This document shows positions 56,794 to 64,000 of a DNA stretch of 64,000 nt, in pieces. The position numbers and the translations under genes are program-made. Origin of the DNA: Rhodococcus jostii RHA1. Lineage in GTDB: Bacteria; Actinomycetota; Actinomycetes; Mycobacteriales; Mycobacteriaceae. Under the pieces are notes generated by a model. That model saw only the letters and a program-made list of their open reading frames with translations, had not been told where the DNA came from and did not search any database. The stretch's first letter is position 1; every line of letters starts with the position of its first letter. The stretch is taken from contig NC_008269.1 in assembly GCF_000014565.1 (NCBI RefSeq), forward strand, positions 186,001 to 250,000. Reading direction: 5' to 3'.

Positions 56794-56820
56794 CTTTACC
56801 TAGTCCTTACCTAGGTAAAG
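56794..56820. terminator. 10-bp perfect inverted repeat at the end of a gene
   Basis: CTTTACCTAG and CTAGGTAAAG pair exactly across seven bases. The TAA stop of the 56807 gene lies in the loop. It may be a terminator or an operator upstream of the ANTAR-WhiB operon. Confidence 0.6.
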
Positions 56821-57034
56821 CACGGGTGTCGTGGGTGAGACCGTTGATGGGGTGCTCGGTCTTGTGTCGCGGACCACGCACGGCGGCGTGGCCGATCTGC
56901 GACCCGACACCGATACGCGGCGTGTACGCGCGGTTCAATTCGGCGAATGGTGCGGATGACTCTGGCTGTGCAGGGGTAAATCCGATGAGGCCTCCGGCCT
57001 CTGTGATAGCTGACACCACTAGCGAACGATCCAT
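56807..57034 (-). CDS. Small hypothetical protein, 75 aa
   Basis: ATG 57034 follows GAAAGGCGTGCG. The product MDRSLVVSAITEAGGLIGFT continues ELNRAYTPRIGVGSQIGHAA and a charged tail. Natural composition, no family recognised. Its stop lies inside the hairpin at 56794-56820. Confidence 0.5.
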   Translation of the reverse strand: MDRSLVVSAITEAGGLIGFTPAQPESSAPFAELNRAYTPRIGVGSQIGHAAVRGPRHKTEHPINGLTHDTRALPR

Positions 57035-57312
57035 CGCACGCCTTTCGCCGAGCGGTGCCTGATTTGACAGTGTTCGTCGCAGTGGTCGACTCCTGCGCGC
57101 GGCACCCACTCCGAACGGTGCGATGCACCCCCTGCCGGGTCGATCGGGACGCTCTCGACCCGAGGAAGGAACCGGATTCAGCCTCCGGCCGACAGATCTC
57201 AGCCGCGATAGCATGCACCACAGCCATCGACGACGAATGGGCAGCTGAGTCATCCTGCGTCTCTCATACTCTCAAGGTGAGCGTGCGGTGATGCACCAGG
57301 ATCGAGGTTGAT

Positions 57313-57789
57313 GTGGTCGAGGTTGCGGTGCGCATAGACATCGGGTGTGCGGCGGATCTGGTGCCCGTCGTCGCGGCGAACATCCAGCGGGGCGTAGACC
57401 AGGTGTACCGCGCACACCAGGGTGCATCAGCGTCGACGGTGCGGGCAGCTCTCAAACGCAAGTTCGGCAGGGCGATCGGGACAACCGCAATCGAGGACCT
57501 CGCCGGATGCATCTCGGACGGGAACACTCCGGTGATCACACCCTCGTCCCCGTGGCGATCGGGCCGGCAGACGAAAGGAGGACCCGAGCGATCCGAACGT
57601 CCTGGTCTCCATCACCGCCACTCACAGCTGCAGCCTGCACCGGCGGTCACACGGGACGCCCCCATGCGGCTGCATCCGGAAGACCAATCCAAGAGCGGAC
57701 TGGCGCCGAGGGTAGTGATCAAACGGTCGTCGGCGACTGGCCACCGCCGAAAACTTCGGGCGCCGGCACCCTCGATATCGTCGCCATAG
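57313..57789 (+). CDS. Hypothetical protein, reliable only for its first 75 residues
   Basis: GTG 57313 begins VVEVAVRIDIGCAADLVPVV, ANIQRGVDQVYRAHQGASAS, TVRAALKRKFGRAIGTTAIE, a natural alpha/beta text. After about 57540 the frame turns into Arg/Pro-rich sequence and overlaps the convergent 57612 gene, so a frameshift or earlier natural stop is likely. Function unknown. Confidence 0.4.
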   Translation: MVEVAVRIDIGCAADLVPVVAANIQRGVDQVYRAHQGASASTVRAALKRKFGRAIGTTAIEDLAGCISDGNTPVITPSSPWRSGRQTKGGPERSERPGLHHRHSQLQPAPAVTRDAPMRLHPEDQSKSGLAPRVVIKRSSATGHRRKLRAPAPSISSP

Positions 57790-58046
57790 ACGACGTCGCC
57801 AGGGATCGGCCTGATCGTGCACCTCGACGTCGTGCAGGGCCCTTTCGACACCACGGCGCCACTCTCCGCGCAAGCCGTGTTCGCCATCCTGGTGGGATCC
57901 GCAGTGCCGTGGGTTGACGAAGTCGGCCAGGCATCTGCCCGGGCCCACACGCACCCGGCGGCACGGACATGCGAATGAAAGTGGGCCGGCACGGGATGCG
58001 CGGCAGCGCCCGTATCAGACCCACCCCCCATCGCGGGATCGCTCAT
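57612..58046 (-). CDS. Hypothetical protein, 144 aa
   Basis: ATG 58046 follows GGGAAGAGG. The product (MSDPAMGGGSDTGAAAHPVP, HFHSHVRAAGCVWARADAWP, then GDVVYGDDIEGAGARSFRRW and LITTLGASPLLDWSSGCSR) is plausible. It is rich in His and Cys at the start. It is convergent with and overlaps the 57313 frame. No family recognised. Confidence 0.4.
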   Translation of the reverse strand: MSDPAMGGGSDTGAAAHPVPAHFHSHVRAAGCVWARADAWPTSSTHGTADPTRMANTACAESGAVVSKGPCTTSRCTIRPIPGDVVYGDDIEGAGARSFRRWPVADDRLITTLGASPLLDWSSGCSRMGASRVTAGAGCSCEWR

Positions 58047-58093
58047 CCTCTTCCCTTCGCGGCCCCCGGGGGCCCGGCGCCGAGAAGGATTGG

Positions 58094-58222
58094 TCAGCCG
58101 TTGACGTGGAACACCGCACGCCGGCCGCGATCGGCGCCGCGGCGCAACGCGGCCTGGACGGCGGCGGTGCCACCGATTCCGCCGGCGAGGACAAGTAGCA
58201 GCAGGGCGACATTGAGGTTCAC
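58094..58222 (-). CDS. Small membrane protein, 42 aa (copy 2)
   Basis: GTG 58222 has AGGAGG about eight bases upstream. The product VNLNVALLLLVLAGGIGGTA continues AVQAALRRGADRGRR with one membrane helix. Homologous to the 46-residue protein at 51963. Conservation across a diverged duplication supports it as a real gene. Confidence 0.65.
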   Translation of the reverse strand: MNLNVALLLLVLAGGIGGTAAVQAALRRGADRGRRAVFHVNG

Positions 58223-58857
58223 GGGACAGGTCCTCCTCGGGGCGGGCCAAATGCGGCGGCCGGTGCGGATCGTAATGTGGTGGGGCTCAGTTCACTCGCA
58301 GCCCGCGGGGTCGGTACTGATCGACCCGGCACCGGCGAGGATCGACGGAATCCTGTGGTCGGGTCTCACACTCATGATGAACGCCACGAGAAGGCCGCGA
58401 AGTCATTGCCGACCGTTACACCCTCACCAGCGAACAACGTGCCCGCCGCCGCGCGAACGGCGACGGGCAGGCGAAACTGTAGCTCGCCCTGCGCACCTTG
58501 GCCGATCCTTCCAGCGCCCACGCTACGATATTCGGAGCACCCTGTCATCCAGTAGGACCGCAATGAATTCTGCTATCCTTCCGAAGTTTTCGGTGATGCA
58601 CCCTGGCCGCCCGGCGCCGACATACGGTCCAGGCCGTACCGATCGCTAACCAATGAAATAGTCGACCGATGGGTCGGTCCTTCGCGACGGAGTGTGCGTA
58701 CGCGGATACGACACATACCTCGCGGCGCGACCGGACTGGGTAACCTCGTCGGTGCCGGCGTGGTCTGCGCCGACGACGGCGCGGACCGCACAGGTTCCGC
58801 GCTCAACCCCGTGCTCACGTACTCATCGTCGAGTGACCGGTCGAGTCATTCTCTCTT
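58223..58857. other. 635-bp stretch without a clear gene
   Basis: A short plus-strand remnant near 58390-58480 reads REGREVIADRYTLTSEQRAR and stops; it has no start. The right end repeats bases also found before 52202 (GTGCTCACGTAC), part of the duplicated block. Otherwise nothing seen. Confidence 0.35.
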
Positions 58858-59235
58858 TCACTTCACTGCCGCCGTTGTCGCGGATGTCTCTGCGAGCGGT
58901 GCCGCCAGACGCCGGCGCACCTTCGCCTCGTGAGCGTCGACCTTGTACCTCAGCGGTTTGCCGGTCTTGGCCACCCGACGTCCCGCGACAGTCAGCATCG
59001 GTCGTGGAATCCCGATCCCCATCACCGGCACGCCTGTCACATAGTTCTCCTTGAACAGGAACATCGAGGCGTCGACGACTTCGTCGCGGGTGAGCGGCGA
59101 GGCCACCCACCCGACCTCTGATCCGATGGCATCCGCGTCCAGAATCGGGCTGCGATAACCCTCCGTTGTCTTCGCAAGAAGCCAACGCAGAACAGCGTCA
59201 CGAACCGCCCACTGACGATCGGTAGCTGCACTCAC
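58858..59235 (-). CDS. Hypothetical winged-helix-like protein, 125 aa (copy 2)
   Basis: GTG 59235, with a GGAGGACTGAAAT leader similar to copy 1, encodes VSAATDRQWAVRDAVLRWLL, DAIGSEVGWVASPLTRDEVV, NYVTGVPVMGIGIPRP. The first 38 residues are identical to copy 1 at 52202 while the central helix differs, suggesting a conserved fold with altered specificity. Function unknown. Confidence 0.7.
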   Translation of the reverse strand: MSAATDRQWAVRDAVLRWLLAKTTEGYRSPILDADAIGSEVGWVASPLTRDEVVDASMFLFKENYVTGVPVMGIGIPRPMLTVAGRRVAKTGKPLRYKVDAHEAKVRRRLAAPLAETSATTAAVK

Positions 59236-59478
59236 ATTTCAGTCCTCCAAATAGATGCCACTAATGCTGCCCTGCACCATAGCCATCGGGAAGAAATAAG
59301 CAAGTCCGTGAAATTTCCTGCACGCCTTGCACCTCGGAAACTCCCGGCGGACGTCGCACGCGACCGGATCGGACGCCACAGGGGGTGAGAGTACCTCGGA
59401 TCGGGGAACAGCCCGCCGACGCACCAACCGACGCCGTCGTCACGGCCCGCGCATCATCGAACCGCCTCTAATCGGCCG

Positions 59479-59552
59479 CTGAACTGGACTTATTTCTTTT
59501 GTTGGGTATGGTCGAGGTCAGTTCGCGGTTGCCGATTCGGAAAGGACCGACA
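59479..59552 (+). promoter_or_regulatory. Highly conserved leader/promoter, copy 2
   Basis: Matches 52859-52932 at about 72 of 74 positions, with the same GGGTAT element and ribosome binding site, although flanking DNA has diverged. Confidence 0.65.
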
Positions 59553-59675
59553 ATGGCTGACAAGTCCGCCGTCAAGAGTTCGAAACAGTCCGCACGAGCC
59601 CTCAAGGAGCGCCGGGCGGAGAAGCGAGAGAAGGCGATCGCGTCCATTCTACTCACCCGAAAGCGGAAGAGCTGA
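59553..59675 (+). CDS. Small basic protein, 40 aa (copy 2)
   Basis: ATG 59553 encodes MADKSAVKSSKQSARALKER then RAEKREKAIASILLTRKRKS. The first 25 residues equal copy 1, and both end RKRKS. Probably a nucleic-acid-binding or ribosome-associated peptide (inference from charge). Confidence 0.75.
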   Translation: MADKSAVKSSKQSARALKERRAEKREKAIASILLTRKRKS

Positions 59676-60111
59676 TGCGACACTGGCGTCAACACCGCAC
59701 CCCGCCACCCTCCTCGCTGCCTGAGGATCGATGATATTCCCCCGGGAACTCGGCCAACAGCCCTGACCCGCGCCCACATCAGATGTAGCAGCTTCGGAAG
59801 AGAACGGCTCGGAGCGTGGAAATATCAGCGACTGCACTCTCTTCCAATTTTCTACAACGGTGAAAGCGGCTCACAAAACCCTGCCGAGTTCAATGGAAGC
59901 ACACCGCAGTCTTATTGGTCCGCCCCGCGTGTGACCACCCGATCGGGGGGCCAACTTCCGGCCTCTGACACGCCCGTCCCGGCCCCTCCACGGCCGGGAC
60001 GACGTGTTTCCCAAAGAGTTCAGGGTGAGCGAGACAGGGGCACTCCCACAACATCCGGTGAGATGACCGTCTCCCCTGCCGACCTATGGGGTCGGTGCAG
60101 GAGTACCGGAT
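59676..60111. other. 436-bp stretch without a gene
   Basis: Part of the duplicated block to 59962, non-coding. The last 20 bases hold the ribosome binding site of the next gene. Confidence 0.45.
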
Positions 60112-61800
60112 GTGTCGAGAATTGATGGAACAGAAATGAATCGTCCTGGACTCGTTACCCGTCGGCCGAACCAGGCTTCGCTGTCGTCGAGGAGACGCCG
60201 GGCACTGTTGCGGGTCATCCTGCTGCCCTTGGACATCGTCGAAAGCGCCGACCCGGTCCCGGTACCCGCGGTCGACGAGGTCGAACCGTTCCTGCCGGCC
60301 CGCATCAGCGCCCCCTCCGCCACCGGGGACGATGGACCGCACGCACAGTTGCTGGCGTTCCGGCACATCGTCGATCGCAGCAGTCCGCCGGTTACCTTCG
60401 GCCTCGCACTCGATGGACAGCGCGCACCTAACGGCCCGCAACGCCGCTACGTCGGCCCCCCGGCGACGTGCCTGTCACTGTGGGAGGTTCCCGGCAACGG
60501 GCTGGTGCTGGCCTGCGAGGAACTCACCCCCGACCGCACCGGCAGCCTGATCGACCGGCACAATGACCCGCTCCGCGGCGGCGGTAGCCCCGAATTCTGG
60601 GCCGCTATCGAAGCATTTCTTCGTCCCTTCGGGCTGACGACCGAGGCGAGCCCGATCGACGTCTTCCCGCGGCTGGACACCCGACTGCCCAGATCTGAGG
60701 TCTACCGGCCGCTACGCAGCCTGACAATCCACGGCCCTAATTGGACCGGGCGGGACACCCTCGAGGGCCTGATCATCGAGGTCCACACCGACGGGGTCGA
60801 TACGGTACAGCGACTGGTCGACGAACCGGGCACTACACCCAGCGCAGGGGCCGCGTCCCGCTCCTACCGTGGACTCTTGGGCTGGCACCGGGTCCCGCTG
60901 ATCGACAGGGCGTCACGTCTCGGATCGGGGATCGCGATTCGCGAGGACGCCCGAGCCCTTGCCGTCGACCTCGGTTCCCCCGCCACCGGTCCCGGCCATC
61001 TCGATCGGGGCACCCGTGAGATGGTCTACTGCCTCATCGGCTGGGTCGCCCTCCGCGCACAGCACTCGGCGGACCACCGACGAGTACTGTCGCTCCTGCG
61101 CAACCGCCGCCAACTGAGCGAACGCGGCGCCCTCGCGGGCCTCGGCGACATCGCGGCGGCCCGCAGACGGATGATCGAGACACGGCTTCTGCAAACACAC
61201 CCCGCGGGTGCTCACCGGCCTCCGCGGATCGAATCGACACACCTTCGATCAACGCTGGCGAACCGCACCGCCGACGAGATCGCCGTCCTGCATACCGAAC
61301 TCGGTAAGCTCTGTGACAGTGCTGAAAGCTGTCTGCTGCCCCACACGCTCGCCTCCGCCCGAGACCGGCGGTCCACGCTCGTATCGGTCGCGGCCGCCGG
61401 TGCGCTGTTCGCCACCTCGCTCCACGCGGCCGTCGCGGCATCACCGGAGTACCTCCAGCGCTGGGGGTTCACCGTGGCGGTTACCGCCGCGATCGGCGCT
61501 GTCGCCCTACTCGACGTTGGGGCACGTCGTCGCCCCGGCGGGACACTGACGAAACCGACACCGGTCGCGCCGCCGCGGGCCTCGCCCGCCGTGACACCTG
61601 TCAGGGACCTCGAACGTCGACGGCGGGAGTCGATCTTCCCCTTCGAGACGCAGGTGTGGCGCACCGCTCCGAGTCGCCGCGGCAAGACGCCCACGTTGCG
61701 AGAGTGCCTCGAGGCCAACGACCTTTCCGGCTGCGCACCTTCCAACCCACCGTTGGTGGCGGCAAGTTCGTCGTCCCGTCCAGCACCAAAATGGACCTGA
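60112..61800 (+). CDS. Hypothetical membrane-anchored protein, 562 aa
   Basis: GTG 60112 has AGGAG eight bases upstream. The long soluble part (LLPLDIVESADPVPVPAVDE, GGGSPEFWAAIEAFLRPFGL, SRSYRGLLGWHRVPLIDRAS) is followed by two membrane segments near residues 420-470 (LVSVAAAGALFATSLHAAVA, WGFTVAVTAAIGAVALLDVG) and a basic tail. No family recognised. The last 18 residues look less natural than a neighbouring frame (GGGKFVVPSSTKMDLTFRTG, ending 61853), so a frameshift near 61745 may truncate it. Confidence 0.65.
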   Translation: MSRIDGTEMNRPGLVTRRPNQASLSSRRRRALLRVILLPLDIVESADPVPVPAVDEVEPFLPARISAPSATGDDGPHAQLLAFRHIVDRSSPPVTFGLALDGQRAPNGPQRRYVGPPATCLSLWEVPGNGLVLACEELTPDRTGSLIDRHNDPLRGGGSPEFWAAIEAFLRPFGLTTEASPIDVFPRLDTRLPRSEVYRPLRSLTIHGPNWTGRDTLEGLIIEVHTDGVDTVQRLVDEPGTTPSAGAASRSYRGLLGWHRVPLIDRASRLGSGIAIREDARALAVDLGSPATGPGHLDRGTREMVYCLIGWVALRAQHSADHRRVLSLLRNRRQLSERGALAGLGDIAAARRRMIETRLLQTHPAGAHRPPRIESTHLRSTLANRTADEIAVLHTELGKLCDSAESCLLPHTLASARDRRSTLVSVAAAGALFATSLHAAVAASPEYLQRWGFTVAVTAAIGAVALLDVGARRRPGGTLTKPTPVAPPRASPAVTPVRDLERRRRESIFPFETQVWRTAPSRRGKTPTLRECLEANDLSGCAPSNPPLVAASSSSRPAPKWT

Positions 61801-61865
61801 CCTTCAGAACAGGCACCCACGCTTGCAGCGTCGAAGTCGAACTTGAACTGTAGGGAACCGCGAAC

Positions 61866-61997
61866 ATGAGCGAACTGATGACGCAACTATCGGTCCTCGA
61901 CCGCGTTGCCGGAGTCCATTGGCGAAGACCCACCCGAATAGGGGCGCTCCGCCATCGACTCGGGCCGGGTAGCGGTGAGGGAAAGGAAATACGATGA
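61866..61997 (+). CDS. Small protein, 43 aa, coupled to the next gene
   Basis: ATG 61866 encodes MSELMTQLSVLDRVAGVHWR and a basic tail ending at TGA 61995-61997, which overlaps the ATG of the DUF3263 gene (ATGA). The overlap suggests translational coupling. No family recognised. Confidence 0.45.
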   Translation: MSELMTQLSVLDRVAGVHWRRPTRIGALRHRLGPGSGEGKEIR

Positions 61998-62224
61998 CCG
62001 GAGACACGGCAAAGGTGAATCGGATGGTGACCTTCGCGCTTCGCTGGTTCCCGCATGGCGGCGGCCCGGCGGAGGAGATTATCGCTGTTTTCGGTATGGA
62101 TACCGGCGAGTTCTTCCGCTGTCTGCACGCGCAGCTGCACCCGAACCCCCCGACTCCGCTTCGGCCGACGATCGTGGAGAAGATGAAGGCAGTGGCACGG
62201 CGGCGTCTGTGGCTCGCGGGTTGA
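61994..62224 (+). CDS. DUF3263 family protein
   Basis: The 76-residue protein MTGDTAKVNRMVTFALRWFP then GGGPAEEIIAVFGMDTGEFF and VEKMKAVARRRLWLAG matches the aromatic-rich DUF3263 pattern of actinobacteria, predicted to be a helix-turn-helix-like fold. GAAAGGAAAT lies just upstream. Related to the broken gene at 23275. Function unknown. Confidence 0.7.
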   Translation: MTGDTAKVNRMVTFALRWFPHGGGPAEEIIAVFGMDTGEFFRCLHAQLHPNPPTPLRPTIVEKMKAVARRRLWLAG

Positions 62225-62710
62225 GATCCACGGCTCGCGGAACGCTTGGACGCGCTCCGGTTGCATACCGGCAGCTGGCGCTAGTGGGAACGCTGTGCGT
62301 GGGGCAGGCACGGCTCCGGGAGTTTTCCACAGGACTGCCGCAGATCATCTGTGGGAATGCAGGCGCGCCGCTTGCCGGTCGACAATAGAGCGTGCCGTGT
62401 CCTCGAACCCGTCGGTGATGATCTGCGGGGCCTGCTGGCGAAGAAGGCCGTACAGCGGGACCGCCGCAAACCGTGGGCGACGACGTCACTGCCTCCGGGA
62501 GCGCGTGTGGTCACCGAATACGGCTGAACGGGCCGGACGGCTCCCCCAGCTGGAACGACTCGGCTTCGGACTCGTCGGCTACGGCTACACCACCTGCACC
62601 GAAAACTCCGGCCCGCTGGCCGGGCAACGCGAGTGTGAGCAGTTTCCCACCGGATGAGCGGCGGGGCGATCATGGCGACGAGGAAAGCCGTGTCACTCAC
62701 TCCGTCGTGG
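62225..62710. other. 486-bp stretch, possible remnant
   Basis: A plus-strand frame from ATG 62418 (MICGACWRRRPYSG) to 62657 ends with natural-looking text (LERLGFGLVGYGYTTCTENS) but is Arg-rich in the middle. I leave it unassigned. Nothing else seen. Confidence 0.3.
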
Positions 62711-63256
62711 TCATTGGTCTGTTGCCGCTGCTGACAGCGGTGTGATGAGGAACGCGAGCCGGAATTTTCCGATTTTGATCTCGTCACCGTCGGCGAGCAG
62801 TGCGGTGTCGACCGGTGTCCCGTTGCGGTAGGTGCCGTTGAGGCTGCCGACATCGGTCACCCGAAATGTGTCGTTGTCGCGCCGGATCTGGGCGTGGCGA
62901 CGGCCGACGGTCGTGTCGTCGAGGTAGATGTCGCTGTCGATGTGGCGACCGATCGTGGTGACCGTCTGATCGAGCAGGAACCAGTCACCGCGGTTGGGCC
63001 CCCGGGTGACCACGAGCAGTGCCGAACCGGACGGCAGTGCCTCGACCTCGGCACGGTCCCAAGGCGGGTCGCTGGGGGCCGGATGCCGTCGACGGCGGGC
63101 GGTGGGGAGGTTCACCCCGGCACACGTCTTCGCCGACAGTGGGCCATTGAGTGACAATTCGGTCACCAGTGCGGCTTTCGCTCGATACTCGCGGAGCAGA
63201 CGGTGAGCGTCGTCTCGGTCGATTTTGGTGTCGGTGATGTCGAATGGTGCGGTCAC
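62711..63256 (-). CDS. FHA-domain protein
   Basis: The 181-residue protein has a C-terminal FHA fold with its phosphothreonine-binding residues: TTIGRHIDSDIYLDDTTVGRRHAQIRRDND and TDVGSLNGTYRNG (GR, S/T-x-x-R-H, and N-G-T). The N-terminal half is charged and includes ELSLNGPLSAKTC. It should bind proteins phosphorylated by Ser/Thr kinases; no kinase is nearby. GTG 63256 follows GAGAGGACC. It is divergent from the winged-helix gene across an AT-rich gap. Confidence 0.85.
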   Translation of the reverse strand: MTAPFDITDTKIDRDDAHRLLREYRAKAALVTELSLNGPLSAKTCAGVNLPTARRRRHPAPSDPPWDRAEVEALPSGSALLVVTRGPNRGDWFLLDQTVTTIGRHIDSDIYLDDTTVGRRHAQIRRDNDTFRVTDVGSLNGTYRNGTPVDTALLADGDEIKIGKFRLAFLITPLSAAATDQ

Positions 63257-63483
63257 GACGAGGTCCTCTCTCTGCGCGAGGAGAGCAAGCTAGCACTACC
63301 TCATACAACAACTATTATTTACTATTAGATTAGTGCAAACTCATTGACCGACGGTAGGTGCAATGCATGTGACGCGCATCACTAGCACCGTGTGACCTCG
63401 AAGGATCCGACGCTCGACCCCGCGCTGAGTTCCCTCGCCGATACGGATGGTTTCTACTAATAGTCTCGGCTAAAGTAGGCACT
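63257..63483. promoter_or_regulatory. AT-rich divergent promoter region
   Basis: The 227 bases between the FHA gene (-) and the regulator (+) include 63300-63335, one of the most AT-rich stretches in the window (CAACAACTATTATTTACTAT). TAATAGT-type elements lie about 25 bases before the plus-strand ATG. This could serve as promoters for both genes. Confidence 0.5.
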
Positions 63484-64000
63484 ATGAGCGAGCAGACGTT
63501 GATCGACCCCACGCTGCCGACCGCGCTCGGCGAGACCCGGAACCGGGTGCTGGACCTGTTGTGCGCCGCGGCGGAACCGATGGGCGTACAGGACATCGCC
63601 GACCGGGTCGACCTGCATCCGAATACGGCCCGGTTTCATCTGGACGGATTGGTCGACGCGGGCCTGGCCGAGCGTCGCGCCGAGGACAGCCGCCGGCCGG
63701 GTCGGCCCCGGATGGTCTATGCCGCTACCCCCTCGGATGCGTCCACCGGACAGCGCAGCTATCGGTTGCTGGCGGAGATGCTGACCGGTCTGATCGCCGA
63801 CACTCTGCCGGAGCCCGGCCGGGCTGCCGAGACGGCCGGGGAGGCGTGGGGTCGCTACCTGGCGGAGCGGCCGGCCCCGTCGCAGCGGGTGGACGCCGCC
63901 GACGGGGTCCGCCGGTTGTCGACGGTGCTGGCCGAGTCCGGCTTCGCCCCGGGCGTGGTGGAGAACCTCGATCGACCAGTGATCCCGTTGCGACACTGCC
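63484..64000 (+). CDS. Winged-helix transcriptional regulator, 3' cut by window edge
   Basis: ATG 63484 begins MSEQTLIDPTLPTALGETRN and a winged helix (VLDLLCAAAEPMGVQDIADR, VDLHPNTARFHLDGLVDAGL, then RRPGRPRMVY). The regulatory domain begins (SYRLLAEMLTGLIADTLPE, VENLDRPVIPLRHC) and is cut at 64000. The layout resembles SufR/ArsR-like regulators, some of which carry iron-sulfur clusters through C-terminal Cys. Only one Cys is visible near the cut, so that cannot be judged. Confidence 0.8.
   Translation, partial: MSEQTLIDPTLPTALGETRNRVLDLLCAAAEPMGVQDIADRVDLHPNTARFHLDGLVDAGLAERRAEDSRRPGRPRMVYAATPSDASTGQRSYRLLAEMLTGLIADTLPEPGRAAETAGEAWGRYLAERPAPSQRVDAADGVRRLSTVLAESGFAPGVVENLDRPVIPLRHC

Larger units (their letters stand above)
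58094..59962. repeat. Duplicated block, copy 2
   Basis: Carries the same genes in the same order as 51963-53338 and ends with the same GGGGGGCCAACTTCCGGC at 59945-59962. It is longer by about 500 bp because of a larger gap between the first two genes. Confidence 0.75.

Overview
The window is high-GC DNA from a mycolic-acid actinobacterium, most likely Rhodococcus or a close relative. The pointers are a DUF3556 membrane protein, a mycofactocin-type SDR, two WhiB proteins, DUF4193 and DUF3263 proteins, excalibur lipoproteins and Lsr2-type DNA-binding domains. No replication, partition or conjugation genes are visible, so chromosome, island or plasmid cannot be decided. All family names come from reading the sequence; no database was searched.

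Layout. 1-2.4 kb: the end of a sigma-54-type activator, an AraC-like relic and a CD-NTase (CBASS) gene lacking its N-terminus. 2.4-8.7 kb: an intact operon of an acyl-CoA ligase, a DUF3556 membrane protein, an FAD oxidoreductase and a PucR-type regulator, followed by an IS1380 remnant. 9.7-11.4 kb: a frame-broken secreted protein and an excalibur lipoprotein. 12-15.3 kb: a tellurite/stress set (TerD, TerC-like DUF475, a double Ter-domain protein). 16-30.3 kb: a coherent catabolic regulon with a ribose-type ABC importer, an aldehyde dehydrogenase, a ROK repressor, a mycofactocin-type SDR, an MFS importer, a Gfo/Idh/MocA dehydrogenase, a second SDR and the two halves of a Tm-1-like protein. Three minus-strand promoters here (near 19.96, 21.70 and 30.26 kb) share one 39-bp promoter/operator layout, which ties the segment together.

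30.3-63 kb is accessory and eroding. It holds an AbiEi/AbiEii toxin-antitoxin pair, a pentapeptide-repeat membrane protein, many small orphan genes, at least seven frame-broken genes, a protein with four Lsr2 DNA-binding domains on histone-H1-like linkers, WhiB, DUF4193, a tRNA with anticodon CAT, ISL3 and IS5 fragments, a DHA2-type MFS pump, a CBS-BON protein, Dps, an ANTAR/WhiB pair, a DUF3263 protein and an FHA protein. A block near 52-53.3 kb is duplicated in diverged form at 58.1-60 kb. The window ends inside a winged-helix regulator.

The intact operons (2.4-8.7 and 12-30 kb) show no frameshifts, while the regions beside IS remnants show many. That pattern suggests genuine gene decay rather than uniformly poor sequence.
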